DNA from: JBBRSD01 sp038245725
Lineage (GTDB): Bacteria; Actinomycetota; Coriobacteriia; Anaerosomatales; JAAXUF01
Reading direction: 5' to 3'
NCBI GenBank assembly: GCA_038245725.1
Contig: JBBRSD010000006.1
Location: 62,001 to 126,000, forward strand
DNA: 64,000 nucleotides
The notes under the pieces were generated by a model. It was not told where the DNA came from, did not search any database, and worked only from the letters and a program-made list of their open reading frames with translations. Made by a program: the position numbers and the translations under genes. Positions within the stretch are counted from its first letter, which is position 1. Each line of letters starts with the position of its first letter. This document shows, piece by piece, positions 26,056 to 35,016 of the stretch.

Positions 26056-28671
26056 TTAGTGCGCCCGGAACGTCCTGAACGCGCTCGCGCTCCACGCGTG
26101 GTCCGCGTCCGAGTGCACCGCGCGCACCGCCCATCTCCCGCGCGCAAGCTTCTTACGCAGCGACCAGCGACCCACCGAGACGCTTACCCGCTTCGCCGGG
26201 CCATACGCCGAGAGCTTTCCGGAGCTGCTCACGTGGTACCAGCTCACCATCACGAATGTGACGTGCGCCGAAGTGCTGCCCATCGCCGAGAAGTATCGCG
26301 ACGCGTACACGTACGACGGCACCTTCGGGGTTGCCAGCACTGCTCGGACGCGAACGGTCGCGGCGTTGCTGGTGCCGGGCAACAGCCCGCTGCCTGGCGC
26401 GACGATCGCCCGGTACGTGGTGTTCAGAGTCGGCTTCACGGGGAACGTGAACGCGCCACCGCTCGTTGCTAGGGCGTCGGTGACGCCCGCCCAGACCCAC
26501 GACGCGCCCGACAGGCGCTGCAGCCGAAGGTGCTGGCCGGTCACCGGCAGCACGAGCGCGCTGGCCAGGTTGATCGAGCCGGTGACGTGCGCGGTGGACC
26601 CGGCGAAGATCACCGGCGTCGCAGCAGCAGCCATCTTCGTGTTCGCATACACCGTGAAGGTCGCCGCGCGATGCGCACCGGAGTTGCCGACGGCGTCTGT
26701 GGCCCAGTACACGAGATGGCGTGGCGAGCCGCTCATGGGGACGCCCACGGTCGTCTCGGCAGATGGGACTGTTTGAGTGGCCGCGCCATCGAGCTGGTAG
26801 GAGATCGACGCCACACCGGAGCCGGTTGCCGTGTCGGTCGCCGTCAGCGTGAGGGTGGCGCTCTGCACGTAGGACGGGTGCGCATCGCAGGTGGCGCTCG
26901 GCGCGTCGATGTCGTGGACGAGGAAGCTCACCACAACGGTCGCCTCGGCGTTGCCTGAGAAGTCGGTGGACCAGTAGGCGAGCGTGTGGTAGCCGTAGGC
27001 GGGTTCGACCACAGCGGTGCCATTTCCCGGTGCCCCGTCGAGGAGCCAGTGCGTGCTCTCGACTCCGATGCCGGTGTCGGTGGCGGTCAGCGAGATCGTC
27101 GCCGTGCCTTCGTAGGTGGCAATCCGGTTGCTGGTGGTAACCGGCGGGGTGAGATCGGCCGTGAGGAGGCCCGTGTTGGTGATCACCGTCGCAGTCATCG
27201 TCACCCCGCTCGACCCAATTGAGCGAATAGCGAGATTGCTCGGTCCCGTGAAATACGTCGCGCTTGGGTCAGTCGAGTCGTTGAAGCTGGCGTTGTTGCT
27301 CGTGCCCGGGAAGGGATCGCCGTCGTCGCCGAGGTTGGAGTTGCCGAGGTGCAGATTCTGGACGCCGCCGTGCGCCTCTTCGAGTCCCACCATATAGTGG
27401 CTTGCGGTGTCGTTGTTGGCCTGACCCTCGTCGACGTGGTAAATGAGCAGCCCCGCGCCGGGAAGGTAGGAGTCGGTGCCGGTCAGCTGGCGATTTTCGA
27501 CAAGGACGTACTCCGGACCGCTTGTCCCGGCGTTCTTCTCGACGCGCAGGATCGTTCCCTCGCGCGTCGCACTCGCCGAGGCGATCTTCTCGGCGGAGGC
27601 TGGCTGAGTGACTGACTTGGCCGAGTCGAACCCGAGCTTCATTAGCGACCACGCGTCGAAGCGCGCCGGGCTGTCACCGAGACCATGCGGTCCGTTCCAG
27701 CTACCGGAAGCCATAATGCTCCAGTTGCCGAGTCCCTCGGAGTTGTAGGTGGTGTCGTACATGTCGACCGTGCCGAGCATGTGCCCGATCTCGTGGCAGT
27801 AGACCCCGGTTGTCATATCGCCGGGCGTCTGCCAGTACTCGGGCTCCGTCGAGTACGACCCGAGGGTGACACCGTTGTAGGTGGGCGCCGGCGAGTGTGC
27901 GTACCACTCGTGTGACCAGATATGCGACGAGCTGCCAGTGAATTCAGCGCCTTGGCCAGCATGGATGACCACCACACCGTCGAGTACGCCGTCGCCGTCG
28001 CTATCATAGTTCGAGAAGTCGACGCCTCTGACGAAGGCCGCCGCACATGCATCCTCGAGTAGCTTCTGTGAGTTGTTCGGGTAGCCGCCCATGGCAGAGT
28101 CGGTGCCTACGTAAGAGCTATACGGCTGCGGCATCCGCAGCCACCCTATTGCGCTGGGCTCCTCGGTTGCCACCGGCTGTATGTCGATTCCGCCCGCACT
28201 GACTTCCTTGTAATAGCCGCGCACGGATGCCGGACCTGTGACGTCGTTGTACATAAGTCTGTCGAAACTGGACGCTGCGACCTGATGCTGTGCGTCGTTG
28301 AAGTCCACGAGCAGCACGAGCATGTGGAACGGCCGCTGCGCCGCTGCCGCTGCGCGCAATGCCGGAGCCATCGCCGCCAAGCCCAAGATTGGTAGGCCTG
28401 CAGAATTCGGTACGACGCGACCCCTCGGGCCGAAGGTTCTGATTGGCGGGATGTCGATTCCGTGGGAGTACGCCCTCGCCTGCTGCGCATTCACAGAGCG
28501 GCGCAACGCGGCGTTGGTCGCCATGAGGCCGAGAAGGTGTGGACTGGGCGGAATCGCGGACGCAGCCGCAGGGGCGCCCAACGTCGCGAAGAGCATCAGA
28601 AGCAGCACCGCTGCGGCGAAGACTCGCCAATGTGGAGTGCGGTTGCTTATGGGATGACCGTTGTCCTGCAT
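26056..28671 (-). CDS. Secreted M6-family (immune inhibitor A-like) metalloprotease
   Basis: 871 aa from ATG 28671, with GGGAG just upstream. The signal peptide (hydrophobic about 18-40) ends ASA. The catalytic region has HEIGHMLGTVDMYD: two zinc His, the catalytic Glu and the downstream G-x-x-D of M6 peptidases. It is preceded by NYDSDGDGVLDGVVVIHAGQG, a calcium-type DSDGDG loop. Further on come two Ig-like/bacterial repeat modules (ATISLTATD, ATLTLTATD, each followed by YWSTD or YWATD and GN) and a beta-rich C-terminal domain of about 170 aa. It is likely an exported protease for peptide nutrition or surface processing. No anchoring motif is visible. Confidence 0.92.
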   Translation of the reverse strand: MQDNGHPISNRTPHWRVFAAAVLLLMLFATLGAPAAASAIPPSPHLLGLMATNAALRRSVNAQQARAYSHGIDIPPIRTFGPRGRVVPNSAGLPILGLAAMAPALRAAAAAQRPFHMLVLLVDFNDAQHQVAASSFDRLMYNDVTGPASVRGYYKEVSAGGIDIQPVATEEPSAIGWLRMPQPYSSYVGTDSAMGGYPNNSQKLLEDACAAAFVRGVDFSNYDSDGDGVLDGVVVIHAGQGAEFTGSSSHIWSHEWYAHSPAPTYNGVTLGSYSTEPEYWQTPGDMTTGVYCHEIGHMLGTVDMYDTTYNSEGLGNWSIMASGSWNGPHGLGDSPARFDAWSLMKLGFDSAKSVTQPASAEKIASASATREGTILRVEKNAGTSGPEYVLVENRQLTGTDSYLPGAGLLIYHVDEGQANNDTASHYMVGLEEAHGGVQNLHLGNSNLGDDGDPFPGTSNNASFNDSTDPSATYFTGPSNLAIRSIGSSGVTMTATVITNTGLLTADLTPPVTTSNRIATYEGTATISLTATDTGIGVESTHWLLDGAPGNGTAVVEPAYGYHTLAYWSTDFSGNAEATVVVSFLVHDIDAPSATCDAHPSYVQSATLTLTATDTATGSGVASISYQLDGAATQTVPSAETTVGVPMSGSPRHLVYWATDAVGNSGAHRAATFTVYANTKMAAAATPVIFAGSTAHVTGSINLASALVLPVTGQHLRLQRLSGASWVWAGVTDALATSGGAFTFPVKPTLNTTYRAIVAPGSGLLPGTSNAATVRVRAVLATPKVPSYVYASRYFSAMGSTSAHVTFVMVSWYHVSSSGKLSAYGPAKRVSVSVGRWSLRKKLARGRWAVRAVHSDADHAWSASAFRTFRAH

Positions 28672-28800
28672 GCGCTCCCTGACTGTTTCATCGCACGCTA
28701 ACGTAGATCGGGTGAGATTTCTGTATGCCCATCGTATCGACGGCATTACCGCTCGGTATGAGCGGCGTGTTTGCGATCACGGGGGACTTCAAGGAAAAGA

Positions 28801-28831
28801 GAGGCCCCGCGCGGGGGGTGCGCGGGGCCTC
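28801..28831 (-). terminator. Terminator of the OFA transporter gene
   Basis: GAGGCCCCGCGC pairs with GCGCGGGGCCTC (12 bp, 7-base loop). On the minus strand it is followed by TCTTTTCC, which serves the transporter whose stop is at 28870. Confidence 0.85.
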
Positions 28832-28869
28832 CTGGGTAGTGCTGTGGGTGGAGCAGGTGAACGGGGCGT

Positions 28870-30423
28870 CTAGGCGGCTTCGTGAGCGAGGTGCTCCGCG
28901 ACCCGGTCCTCCACAGCGTGGTGCGGCTCCTTGACGGTGACCGCCATGATCGCCGCGACGACCAGAAGGCCAGCGGCCAGGTAGTACGCGTTGTTGAAGC
29001 TCGTCTTGCCAGAGAGGTCGTAGATCCAGCCGATCGCGTAGTTGCCAAGCGCGCCACCGACGCCCCAGGCTGAGAAGACGAGGCCGTAGTTCACGCCGCC
29101 GTTCTTCGTCCCGAAGAAATCGTAGGTCGCTGCCGGGAACAGCGTCAGGTTCGCGCCGTACATCGCGCCGATACCGACCGCCCAGAGGAGCAGCAGGTTG
29201 AGCGAGTGCGCGTTGGGGAGCAGGAAGCCAACGAGCGCGGCCTGTGCGAGGAACGCGATGATCATCGAGGGAACGCGGCCGATCTTGTCGGAGACGATAC
29301 CGAAGACCGGACGGCCGAGACCGTTGCCGATGGCCAACGCGACGACGAGCAGGGAAGCGCCCGCGAGGAAGCCAGTGAGAGCCATCTTCGAGAAGTCCTC
29401 GGGTGACAGCTGCAGCGGGGCGACCTTCGCGATAACGCCGATCATCATGAGGCCGGCGAAGGCTGCGAAGGCGTACATGGTCCACAGGAAGTAGAACTGC
29501 GGAGTCCTGACCATCTCCTGCCACGTGTAGTCCACGCGCTTGAGGGCGACGGCGGCGGCAGCAGCTTTCGGCGGCTTGAAGCCGGCCGGCACGGGCGCTT
29601 CGTAGCCCGCGGGCGGGTTCTTGAGGAGCTGCGCAAAGAGAATGATCGAGATGAAGAACGCGATGCCCAGCGTGCGGAACGTGCCGCTCAGGCCGGAACC
29701 AGCGATGAGCGCCGTGGTGGTCGGAGCCGTGTAGACCGACGCGAGGCCGAAGCCTGCGACCACGATGCCGGCGATGAGGCCGCGCTTGCTCGGGTGGAAC
29801 CACTTGACCGCGGCTGGCGTGGCGCACGCATAGGCCAGCCCGATGCCCATGCCGGTGAGAACGCCGAAGCCGAGGGTGAGTGGCAGATGGTTACCCTTGG
29901 CGCTGAACTCCGAGAAGCTCGCGATGATCATGCCGACGCCCACGAAGACGCCGCCGATCGAGGCGACGAGCCTGGGACCGTACTTGTCCTGGAGGCGGCC
30001 CGCAAAGACCATCGTGAAGCCGAAGAACAGGAGCGCGAGAGCGTAGGGCAGGAGCGCGTCGGTCCCCGCCCAGTTGTACGCACCCTCGGCGAATGCCTTG
30101 CCGCCGACTTTGGAGACCTTGTAGACGCCGGTCAGCTTGTCGAGCTGGCCGACGTAGTCAGCCGCGCCGTACGGCGGCTTGCCAGCGGCGACTGCCGGCA
30201 CCTTGATGCCGAAAGCCGCGGCATCCGCGGCATGGATCGCCGCAGCGCCCGCGAGCTTCTCGCCGGCTTTCTGCACCACGCCACCCGCTCCGAACGTGAC
30301 AACGGTCGTGAACTTCGCGGTGAAGATGCTCCAGGTGTAGAGCACTCCAAGTGCGAGGTTGATGCACACACCTGCAAAGGTGACGATCCACCCCTGCGAC
30401 GGCGATGCCGTCTTTTCTGCCAT
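28870..30423 (-). CDS. OFA family MFS transporter (oxalate/formate antiporter-like)
   Basis: 517 aa from ATG 30423, preceded by AAGGAG. Twelve membrane helices; MFS loop motifs include GRLQDKYGPR between helices 2 and 3 and GRPVFGIVSDKIGR in the second half. The opening GWIVTFAGVCINLALGVLYTWSIF and PAAVKWFHPSKRGLIAGIVVAGFG are hallmarks of the OFA subfamily, which exchanges oxalate/formate or other monocarboxylates. Between helices 1 and 2 is an extra loop of roughly 80 residues (about 45-120), rich in Ala and Gly, far longer than usual for MFS. No oxalate metabolism gene is nearby, so the substrate is open. Confidence 0.9.
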   Translation of the reverse strand: MAEKTASPSQGWIVTFAGVCINLALGVLYTWSIFTAKFTTVVTFGAGGVVQKAGEKLAGAAAIHAADAAAFGIKVPAVAAGKPPYGAADYVGQLDKLTGVYKVSKVGGKAFAEGAYNWAGTDALLPYALALLFFGFTMVFAGRLQDKYGPRLVASIGGVFVGVGMIIASFSEFSAKGNHLPLTLGFGVLTGMGIGLAYACATPAAVKWFHPSKRGLIAGIVVAGFGLASVYTAPTTTALIAGSGLSGTFRTLGIAFFISIILFAQLLKNPPAGYEAPVPAGFKPPKAAAAAVALKRVDYTWQEMVRTPQFYFLWTMYAFAAFAGLMMIGVIAKVAPLQLSPEDFSKMALTGFLAGASLLVVALAIGNGLGRPVFGIVSDKIGRVPSMIIAFLAQAALVGFLLPNAHSLNLLLLWAVGIGAMYGANLTLFPAATYDFFGTKNGGVNYGLVFSAWGVGGALGNYAIGWIYDLSGKTSFNNAYYLAAGLLVVAAIMAVTVKEPHHAVEDRVAEHLAHEAA

Positions 30424-30771
30424 TCCAACCACTCCTTCCCGGTCCCCCGGTGACCCCGGCCCGAACAATGCCGGACGGCCGGGCGATTCAACTTGGGAAA
30501 AGCATGGCGCGACAAAGCCGAATACTCTCCGAACCCGTCGCAAGTGGGCTGAATCGTCGGTAGGTGGTACCGCACGGCCAGCGAACGGCAGATGCTGCAT
30601 ACGGGCGGGATGTCTATGCGCACAGGGTCGGGGTTCGCGGGCTTCTCGGCCGGGGGGCTTCCCGCGGGTCGGTCATGACACTATCCTGTGCAGATGCAGT
30701 TGGTCAGGAGTGAGGGATGCATTCCTGCGCGCGCCTGAGGGCGCGAGTGTTCGTGAGGGGTCGTGCGCTGA
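30424..30771. promoter_or_regulatory. Divergent intergenic region OFA transporter / APC permease
   Basis: 348 bases with no gene. It should hold both promoters. A T-box-like core (GGTGGTACCGC) occurs at 30563-30573 but lacks a following terminator hairpin, so it is not called. The ribosome site for the minus-strand gene lies at 30432-30437. Confidence 0.4.
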
Positions 30772-32685
30772 ATGCCCAGTCGGGTAAAGAACATCTTCCT
30801 CGGTGATCCGCTTCACAACGAAGAGTCCAGGCACCAGCGACTCAGCAACGTCATCGCACTGGCGGTGTTCTCGAGCGACGCGATCTCGTCCGTCGCCTAC
30901 GCCACAGGCGAGATCATCCTCGTCCTTTCGTTGGCGGGCGCAGCGTACCTGCATCTCGCGTGGCCGATCGCGCTCGCCATCGGCGCGCTGCTCGTCATCG
31001 TCGCGGCGTCGTACCGCCAGACAATCAGAGCGTATCCGAACGGCGGCGGCTCCTACATCGTCGCGCGCGAGAACCTCGGCAACTTCGCCGGACTCGTAGC
31101 GGGAGCGTCGCTGCTGGTGGACTATGTGCTGACCGTGTCGGTATCGATCGCCTCAGGCACGGCAGCAATCACCTCGGCCTTCCCGAACATGCTCCGGTGG
31201 ACCGTGCCGATGTGCCTTGTGTTCGTTGCGATACTCGCCCTGGGCAACCTTCGTGGAATCAAGGAGTCGGGCTCCTACTTCTCGATTCCAACGTATGCGT
31301 TCATCGTCCTGGCTGTGTCCATGGTTCTCTACGGACTGTTCCTCTACATCACGAAAGGCGCCGCGGGCATCGCCGTAGCTTCGTCCACGGCAAAGATCGG
31401 CGGGTTGGGAACGCTGTCGGTCGTGCTGCTCATGCGCGCGTTCGCATCCGGGTGCACGGCAATGACCGGTGTCGAAGCGATCGCCAATGGTGTGCAATCC
31501 TTCCGTGAGCCGGCTGCCAAGAACGCCGCCAGGACGCTCACCCGGATGGCCGGCATCCTGCTCTTCCTCTTCTTGGGAATCAGCTTCCTTGCCGTTCGTG
31601 CCGGCGTGCGCAATGTTGATACGGAGACCGTGATCAGCCAGATTTCTCGGCACTTCTTCGGCACCGGCTTCCTCTACTTTGCGATCTCGTTCGCGACGAT
31701 GGCTATCCTCGTCGTTGCGGCCAACACGAGCTATGCGGGTTTCCCGCAGCTGTCCTCGTTCATGGCGAGCGACGACTTTCTGCCGCACCAGCTGAAGGAC
31801 AAGGGCTACCGGCTCGTGCACAGCAACGGAATCCTCATTCTGACAGCGGCGGCATCGGTCCTCATCGTTGCGTTCCGAGGCCAGACGAGCGCGCTCATCC
31901 CGCTGTACGCGCTCGGGGTATTCATGTCCTTCACGTTGTCGCAGGCGGGGATGGTGCGGCACTGGTTCCGTTTCAAAGACGATCCTGGCTGGCGGGTCGC
32001 TGCGGCGGTCAACAGCGTAGGGGCCGTCGCGACTGGGCTCGTGTTCCTCATCATCGCTATCGCGAAGTTCAGCGAGGGTGCGTGGATCGTCCTGGTGCTC
32101 GTGCCGATCATGATCACGTACTTCTCTTGGGTGAAGGGGCGCTACGAGTCCGTGCACAGGGAGTTGGCGCTCCCCGCCGACGAACTCGTCGATCTCAACT
32201 GGCAGTCGTACAACCGGCTTCACAACCATGTCATCGTGCTCGTGAAGAGCATCGATCGCAGGCTCGTCCGAGCGCTTCAGTACGCCAAGACACTGCGGGC
32301 CGATTCGGTGGAGGCGATCTTCGTCGACGTGAGCAGTGAAGAAGGCGCCGCGTTCCGAAAGCAGTGGGAGGACGCAGGCCTCGGTATCAAGCTCACCGTT
32401 ATCGGCTCGCCCTACCGCGAACTAATCCAGCCGGTGCTCGAATACGTGCGCGACTTCCCTCGGCCGACGAAGGACGACGTGGTGACGGTCATCGTCCCCG
32501 AATACGCGCCGATGAACACGGCGGACGCCATGCTGCACGACCAGACGTCGTTCTGGATCAAACAGCAGCTCTTCGGCGAGGAGGGCGTGATCATCGCAGA
32601 CGTGCCGTACCACCCCAGTTTCGACGAAATCCGCGAGAAACGCGGTCGCGGGGGAGCGGTGCCGCCGGTAGCGCCGGTGGAGTAG
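30772..32685 (+). CDS. APC superfamily permease with cytoplasmic C-terminal domain
   Basis: 637 aa. Twelve helices fill about residues 25-455, opening with LSNVIALAVFSSDAISSVAYATGEI, the conserved first helix of the KUP-like APC group found in Actinomycetota and Firmicutes. The last ~170 residues are cytoplasmic and resemble a universal-stress/nucleotide-binding fold (VIVLVKSIDRRLVRALQYAKTL, VEAIFVDVS, LTVIGSPYRELIQPVLEYV). Two TrkA-type RCK genes are convergent immediately downstream, separated only by a shared terminator. That suggests potassium or amino-acid uptake under nucleotide control. The substrate is not certain; amino acid and K+ transport are both possible. Confidence 0.85.
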   Translation: MPSRVKNIFLGDPLHNEESRHQRLSNVIALAVFSSDAISSVAYATGEIILVLSLAGAAYLHLAWPIALAIGALLVIVAASYRQTIRAYPNGGGSYIVARENLGNFAGLVAGASLLVDYVLTVSVSIASGTAAITSAFPNMLRWTVPMCLVFVAILALGNLRGIKESGSYFSIPTYAFIVLAVSMVLYGLFLYITKGAAGIAVASSTAKIGGLGTLSVVLLMRAFASGCTAMTGVEAIANGVQSFREPAAKNAARTLTRMAGILLFLFLGISFLAVRAGVRNVDTETVISQISRHFFGTGFLYFAISFATMAILVVAANTSYAGFPQLSSFMASDDFLPHQLKDKGYRLVHSNGILILTAAASVLIVAFRGQTSALIPLYALGVFMSFTLSQAGMVRHWFRFKDDPGWRVAAAVNSVGAVATGLVFLIIAIAKFSEGAWIVLVLVPIMITYFSWVKGRYESVHRELALPADELVDLNWQSYNRLHNHVIVLVKSIDRRLVRALQYAKTLRADSVEAIFVDVSSEEGAAFRKQWEDAGLGIKLTVIGSPYRELIQPVLEYVRDFPRPTKDDVVTVIVPEYAPMNTADAMLHDQTSFWIKQQLFGEEGVIIADVPYHPSFDEIREKRGRGGAVPPVAPVE

Positions 32686-32689
32686 ACAC

Positions 32690-32717
32690 AAACGGGCGCC
32701 CCGCGGGGCGCCCGTTT
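32690..32717. terminator. Bidirectional terminator between APC permease and TrkA genes
   Basis: AAACGGGCGCCCC pairs perfectly with GGGGCGCCCGTTT over GC. The A-run and T-run at its two ends make it function on both strands, separating two convergent genes. Confidence 0.9.
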
Positions 32718-32743
32718 CATCCTCAGTGTCGTGCGAAAGGCAG

Positions 32744-33454
32744 CTACTCGTAGTGCGGGGCGCCAGCGGACGGCTCCGGCCGCGTCGCCGGGACAGCGAT
32801 ACCGAGGGCCTCGCGGATCTCGTTCTCGTTACCGCCGTCGGAGAACATGAGCAGCTCGTCACCAGCGGCAAGCACGGTGTCGCCCTTGGCGACCGACAGG
32901 CCGCTCTCGGCGCCGATGATCGCCATGACGTGCGAATTCCCGGGCAGATGGATCTCTGCGAGCGTCTTGCCCACCGCCTCCGCGTACTCGGGCAGCGTGA
33001 TCTCCTCGATCGAGACGTTGTCGGCCTGGAGCCTCAGCAGCGTCACGAGGTCGCCGAAGCCGACCTCCTTCTCGACGAGGGAGAGCATCATCGATGTCGA
33101 AGAGACCGGCACGTCCACGCCGAAGTCCTTGGTGAACAGCCATTCGTTACCGGGGTGGTTGATGCGCGCGAACACCTTGCAGTTGCCGAAATGCTTCGCG
33201 AGCATCGCGACCACGAGGTTGTCCTCGTCGTCGCCTGTCACCGCGATCGTGAGATCCGCTTCGGCGATGCGCGCGTGCTCGAGCACCTCCGGCTCGCACG
33301 CGTCGCCGTGCACCACGGTGATGTCGGGCAGCATCGATTCAACCATCTCGGCGCGCTCGAACCGCGACTCGATCAGCGTGACGTCGTGCTCCTGACGAAG
33401 TTCCTGGGCGAGGAACAGTCCTGATTTGCCCGCTCCAACGATTACAACACGCAC
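32744..33454 (-). CDS. TrkA-type RCK protein (TrkA-N plus TrkA-C), second of pair
   Basis: 236 aa. A Rossmann NAD(H)-binding fold starts MRVVIVGAGKSGLFLAQEL (GxGxxG), with acidic residue at the end of beta 2 (LIES), then VVHGDACEPEVLEHARI and VTGDDEDNLV. A TrkA-C domain occupies about 140-220. Such RCK subunits gate Trk/Ktr-type K+ channels and related permeases by nucleotide binding. It follows the other trkA-like gene after nine bases. No TrkH/KtrB membrane subunit is encoded in the window. Confidence 0.92.
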   Translation of the reverse strand: MRVVIVGAGKSGLFLAQELRQEHDVTLIESRFERAEMVESMLPDITVVHGDACEPEVLEHARIAEADLTIAVTGDDEDNLVVAMLAKHFGNCKVFARINHPGNEWLFTKDFGVDVPVSSTSMMLSLVEKEVGFGDLVTLLRLQADNVSIEEITLPEYAEAVGKTLAEIHLPGNSHVMAIIGAESGLSVAKGDTVLAAGDELLMFSDGGNENEIREALGIAVPATRPEPSAGAPHYE

Positions 33455-33463
33455 GGTGGCCTC

Positions 33464-34111
33464 CTACTTCCCGGCCAGGAGCTTGGGCAGCTCCGGGGCG
33501 TAGGCGCGGTCGACAGCAAGGTAGAGCCGATCGCCGATCCTCACTTCGTCGATGTCGGCGAGCAGCATCGCCTTCTCTCCACGCTCGACGGCGACGATGG
33601 AAAGCACTCGCGGCAGCTCGATATCGAGCACGCGCTTGCCGGCAAGCGCGGGGGTGACTTCGGTGTCGAGGATGACGACCTCGCCCTGGCCGAACGCGAA
33701 CTCGCTTGGCGCGTCGGGATCGGTGAGCATCGCAAGCAGCCTTGAGCTGGACCACTGAACCGCCGAGACGGTCGGGATGCCGAACTGCTCATAGATGACC
33801 GCGCGCTTCGGGTCGAAGATGCGCGCGACGACGAGCGGGACGTTGAAGCGCTCGCGGGCCACGCGCGCGGCGATGATGTTGCTGTTGTCGCCGCTCGTGC
33901 ACGCTGCGAACGCGTCTGCGCGCTCGATGCCGGCCTTGATGAGGGTGTCGCGATCGAAGACCTCACCGCTCAATCGGCGGCCATTGATGCTCTGGAACTC
34001 CTCGAAGACGTCAGGATCGCGGTCGATAACGGCGACCGTGTGCCCCTGACGCTCGAGCTCGTGCGCGAGGTAGCGACCTACTCGGCCGTACCCCCCGATG
34101 ACGACGTGCAT
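33464..34111 (-). CDS. TrkA-type RCK protein (TrkA-N plus TrkA-C), first of pair
   Basis: 215 aa from ATG 34111, with AGGAG seven bases upstream; the frame extends to 34171 without a site. It opens MHVVIGGYGRVGRYLAHEL (GxGxxG variant GYGRVG), VAVIDRDPDVF at the end of beta 2, and ARIFDPKRAVIYEQFG. The C-terminal 75 residues form a TrkA-C domain. It differs in sequence from its neighbour, so the pair probably assembles as a hetero-oligomeric gating ring, as in some Trk/Ktr systems. Confidence 0.92.
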   Translation of the reverse strand: MHVVIGGYGRVGRYLAHELERQGHTVAVIDRDPDVFEEFQSINGRRLSGEVFDRDTLIKAGIERADAFAACTSGDNSNIIAARVARERFNVPLVVARIFDPKRAVIYEQFGIPTVSAVQWSSSRLLAMLTDPDAPSEFAFGQGEVVILDTEVTPALAGKRVLDIELPRVLSIVAVERGEKAMLLADIDEVRIGDRLYLAVDRAYAPELPKLLAGK

Positions 34112-34304
34112 GCGTCCGCTCCTTATCCGGCACCCGGTGTGGCCCTTGGCCAGCCGCGTGACATCGCACAATCCTAGTACCCGATGCGAAAGACGTCACC
34201 ACTAGAATCGCATCTCATGCGTGTCCGGCATGTTACGCCCGCGCGCCCCGTCGTGCTCAGGTACTATCGGAGTGCCATCAGCACACACTCGCAGGAGCCA
34301 CGTC

Positions 34305-35003
34305 ATGCGCATCCATGTCATTCAGCACGCACCGTTCGAAGGCCCCGGCCTCATCGCCGAATGGGCCGCCGAGCAAGGCCACGATCTCGACATCACCATG
34401 GCGATCACCGAGGAGTTCCCGTCGCCGGACGATCTAGACCTGCTCGTCGTGATGGGCGGTCCCATGGATGCCGACGGCGAGGACGCCTCGCCGTGGCTCG
34501 TGCCCGAGAAACACTTCATCGCGGCAGCCATCGCTGCGGGACGGCTCGTCCTGGGCGTCTGTCTCGGCTCGCAGATCATCGCCGAGGTGCTCGGCGGGCG
34601 CGTCAAGCGCGGCGAGCAGAGCGAGATCGGCTGGTACCCGGTCAGGCTCACCGAGGACGGCGCCCGCGAGCCGCTCTTCGACCGCTGGCCTGATGAAGCC
34701 GTCGTCGGCCACTGGCACAGCGACACGTTCGATCTGCCCTTGGGGCTCGAACCGGCACTCTCGAGCGAAGTCACGCCGAACCAGGCGTTCGTCTTCGAGG
34801 AGCGCGTCGTGGGGCTCCAATTCCATCTCGAATGGGACGAGGAGACACTGCAGGCGCTCTTCGAGGCGTGTGCGGACGATCTCGACGAAGGCGGACCCAC
34901 CACGATGTCGGAGGAGGAGTTCTCTGCCGAGATGGCCGAGCGTCTCCCCGTCTGCCGCGAGCTGCTGTTCGGCCTGCTCGACGACATGGCCGACCTCGGG
35001 TAA
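34305..35003 (+). CDS. Type 1 glutamine amidotransferase (class I GATase)
   Basis: 232 aa from ATG 34305, with AGGAG seven bases upstream. The class I triad is visible: nucleophile C86 in LGVCLGSQ, H174 and E176 in GLQFHLEWDEE. The oxyanion strand VVMGGPMDADGEDASPWL precedes it. Sequence style is that of the GuaA-like/YfeJ group of stand-alone GATases found next to peptide or polyamine catabolism genes. No synthetase partner is present here, so the acceptor of the ammonia is unknown. Confidence 0.9.
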   Translation: MRIHVIQHAPFEGPGLIAEWAAEQGHDLDITMAITEEFPSPDDLDLLVVMGGPMDADGEDASPWLVPEKHFIAAAIAAGRLVLGVCLGSQIIAEVLGGRVKRGEQSEIGWYPVRLTEDGAREPLFDRWPDEAVVGHWHSDTFDLPLGLEPALSSEVTPNQAFVFEERVVGLQFHLEWDEETLQALFEACADDLDEGGPTTMSEEEFSAEMAERLPVCRELLFGLLDDMADLG

Positions 35004-35016
35004 GGATCGCACCTGC

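Noticed and set aside
30563..30573. T-box-like core GGTGGTACCGC upstream of the APC permease.
   Set aside because: No terminator or T-tract follows and no Stem I could be found; the match is likely chance. The true T-box is at 56457-56696.
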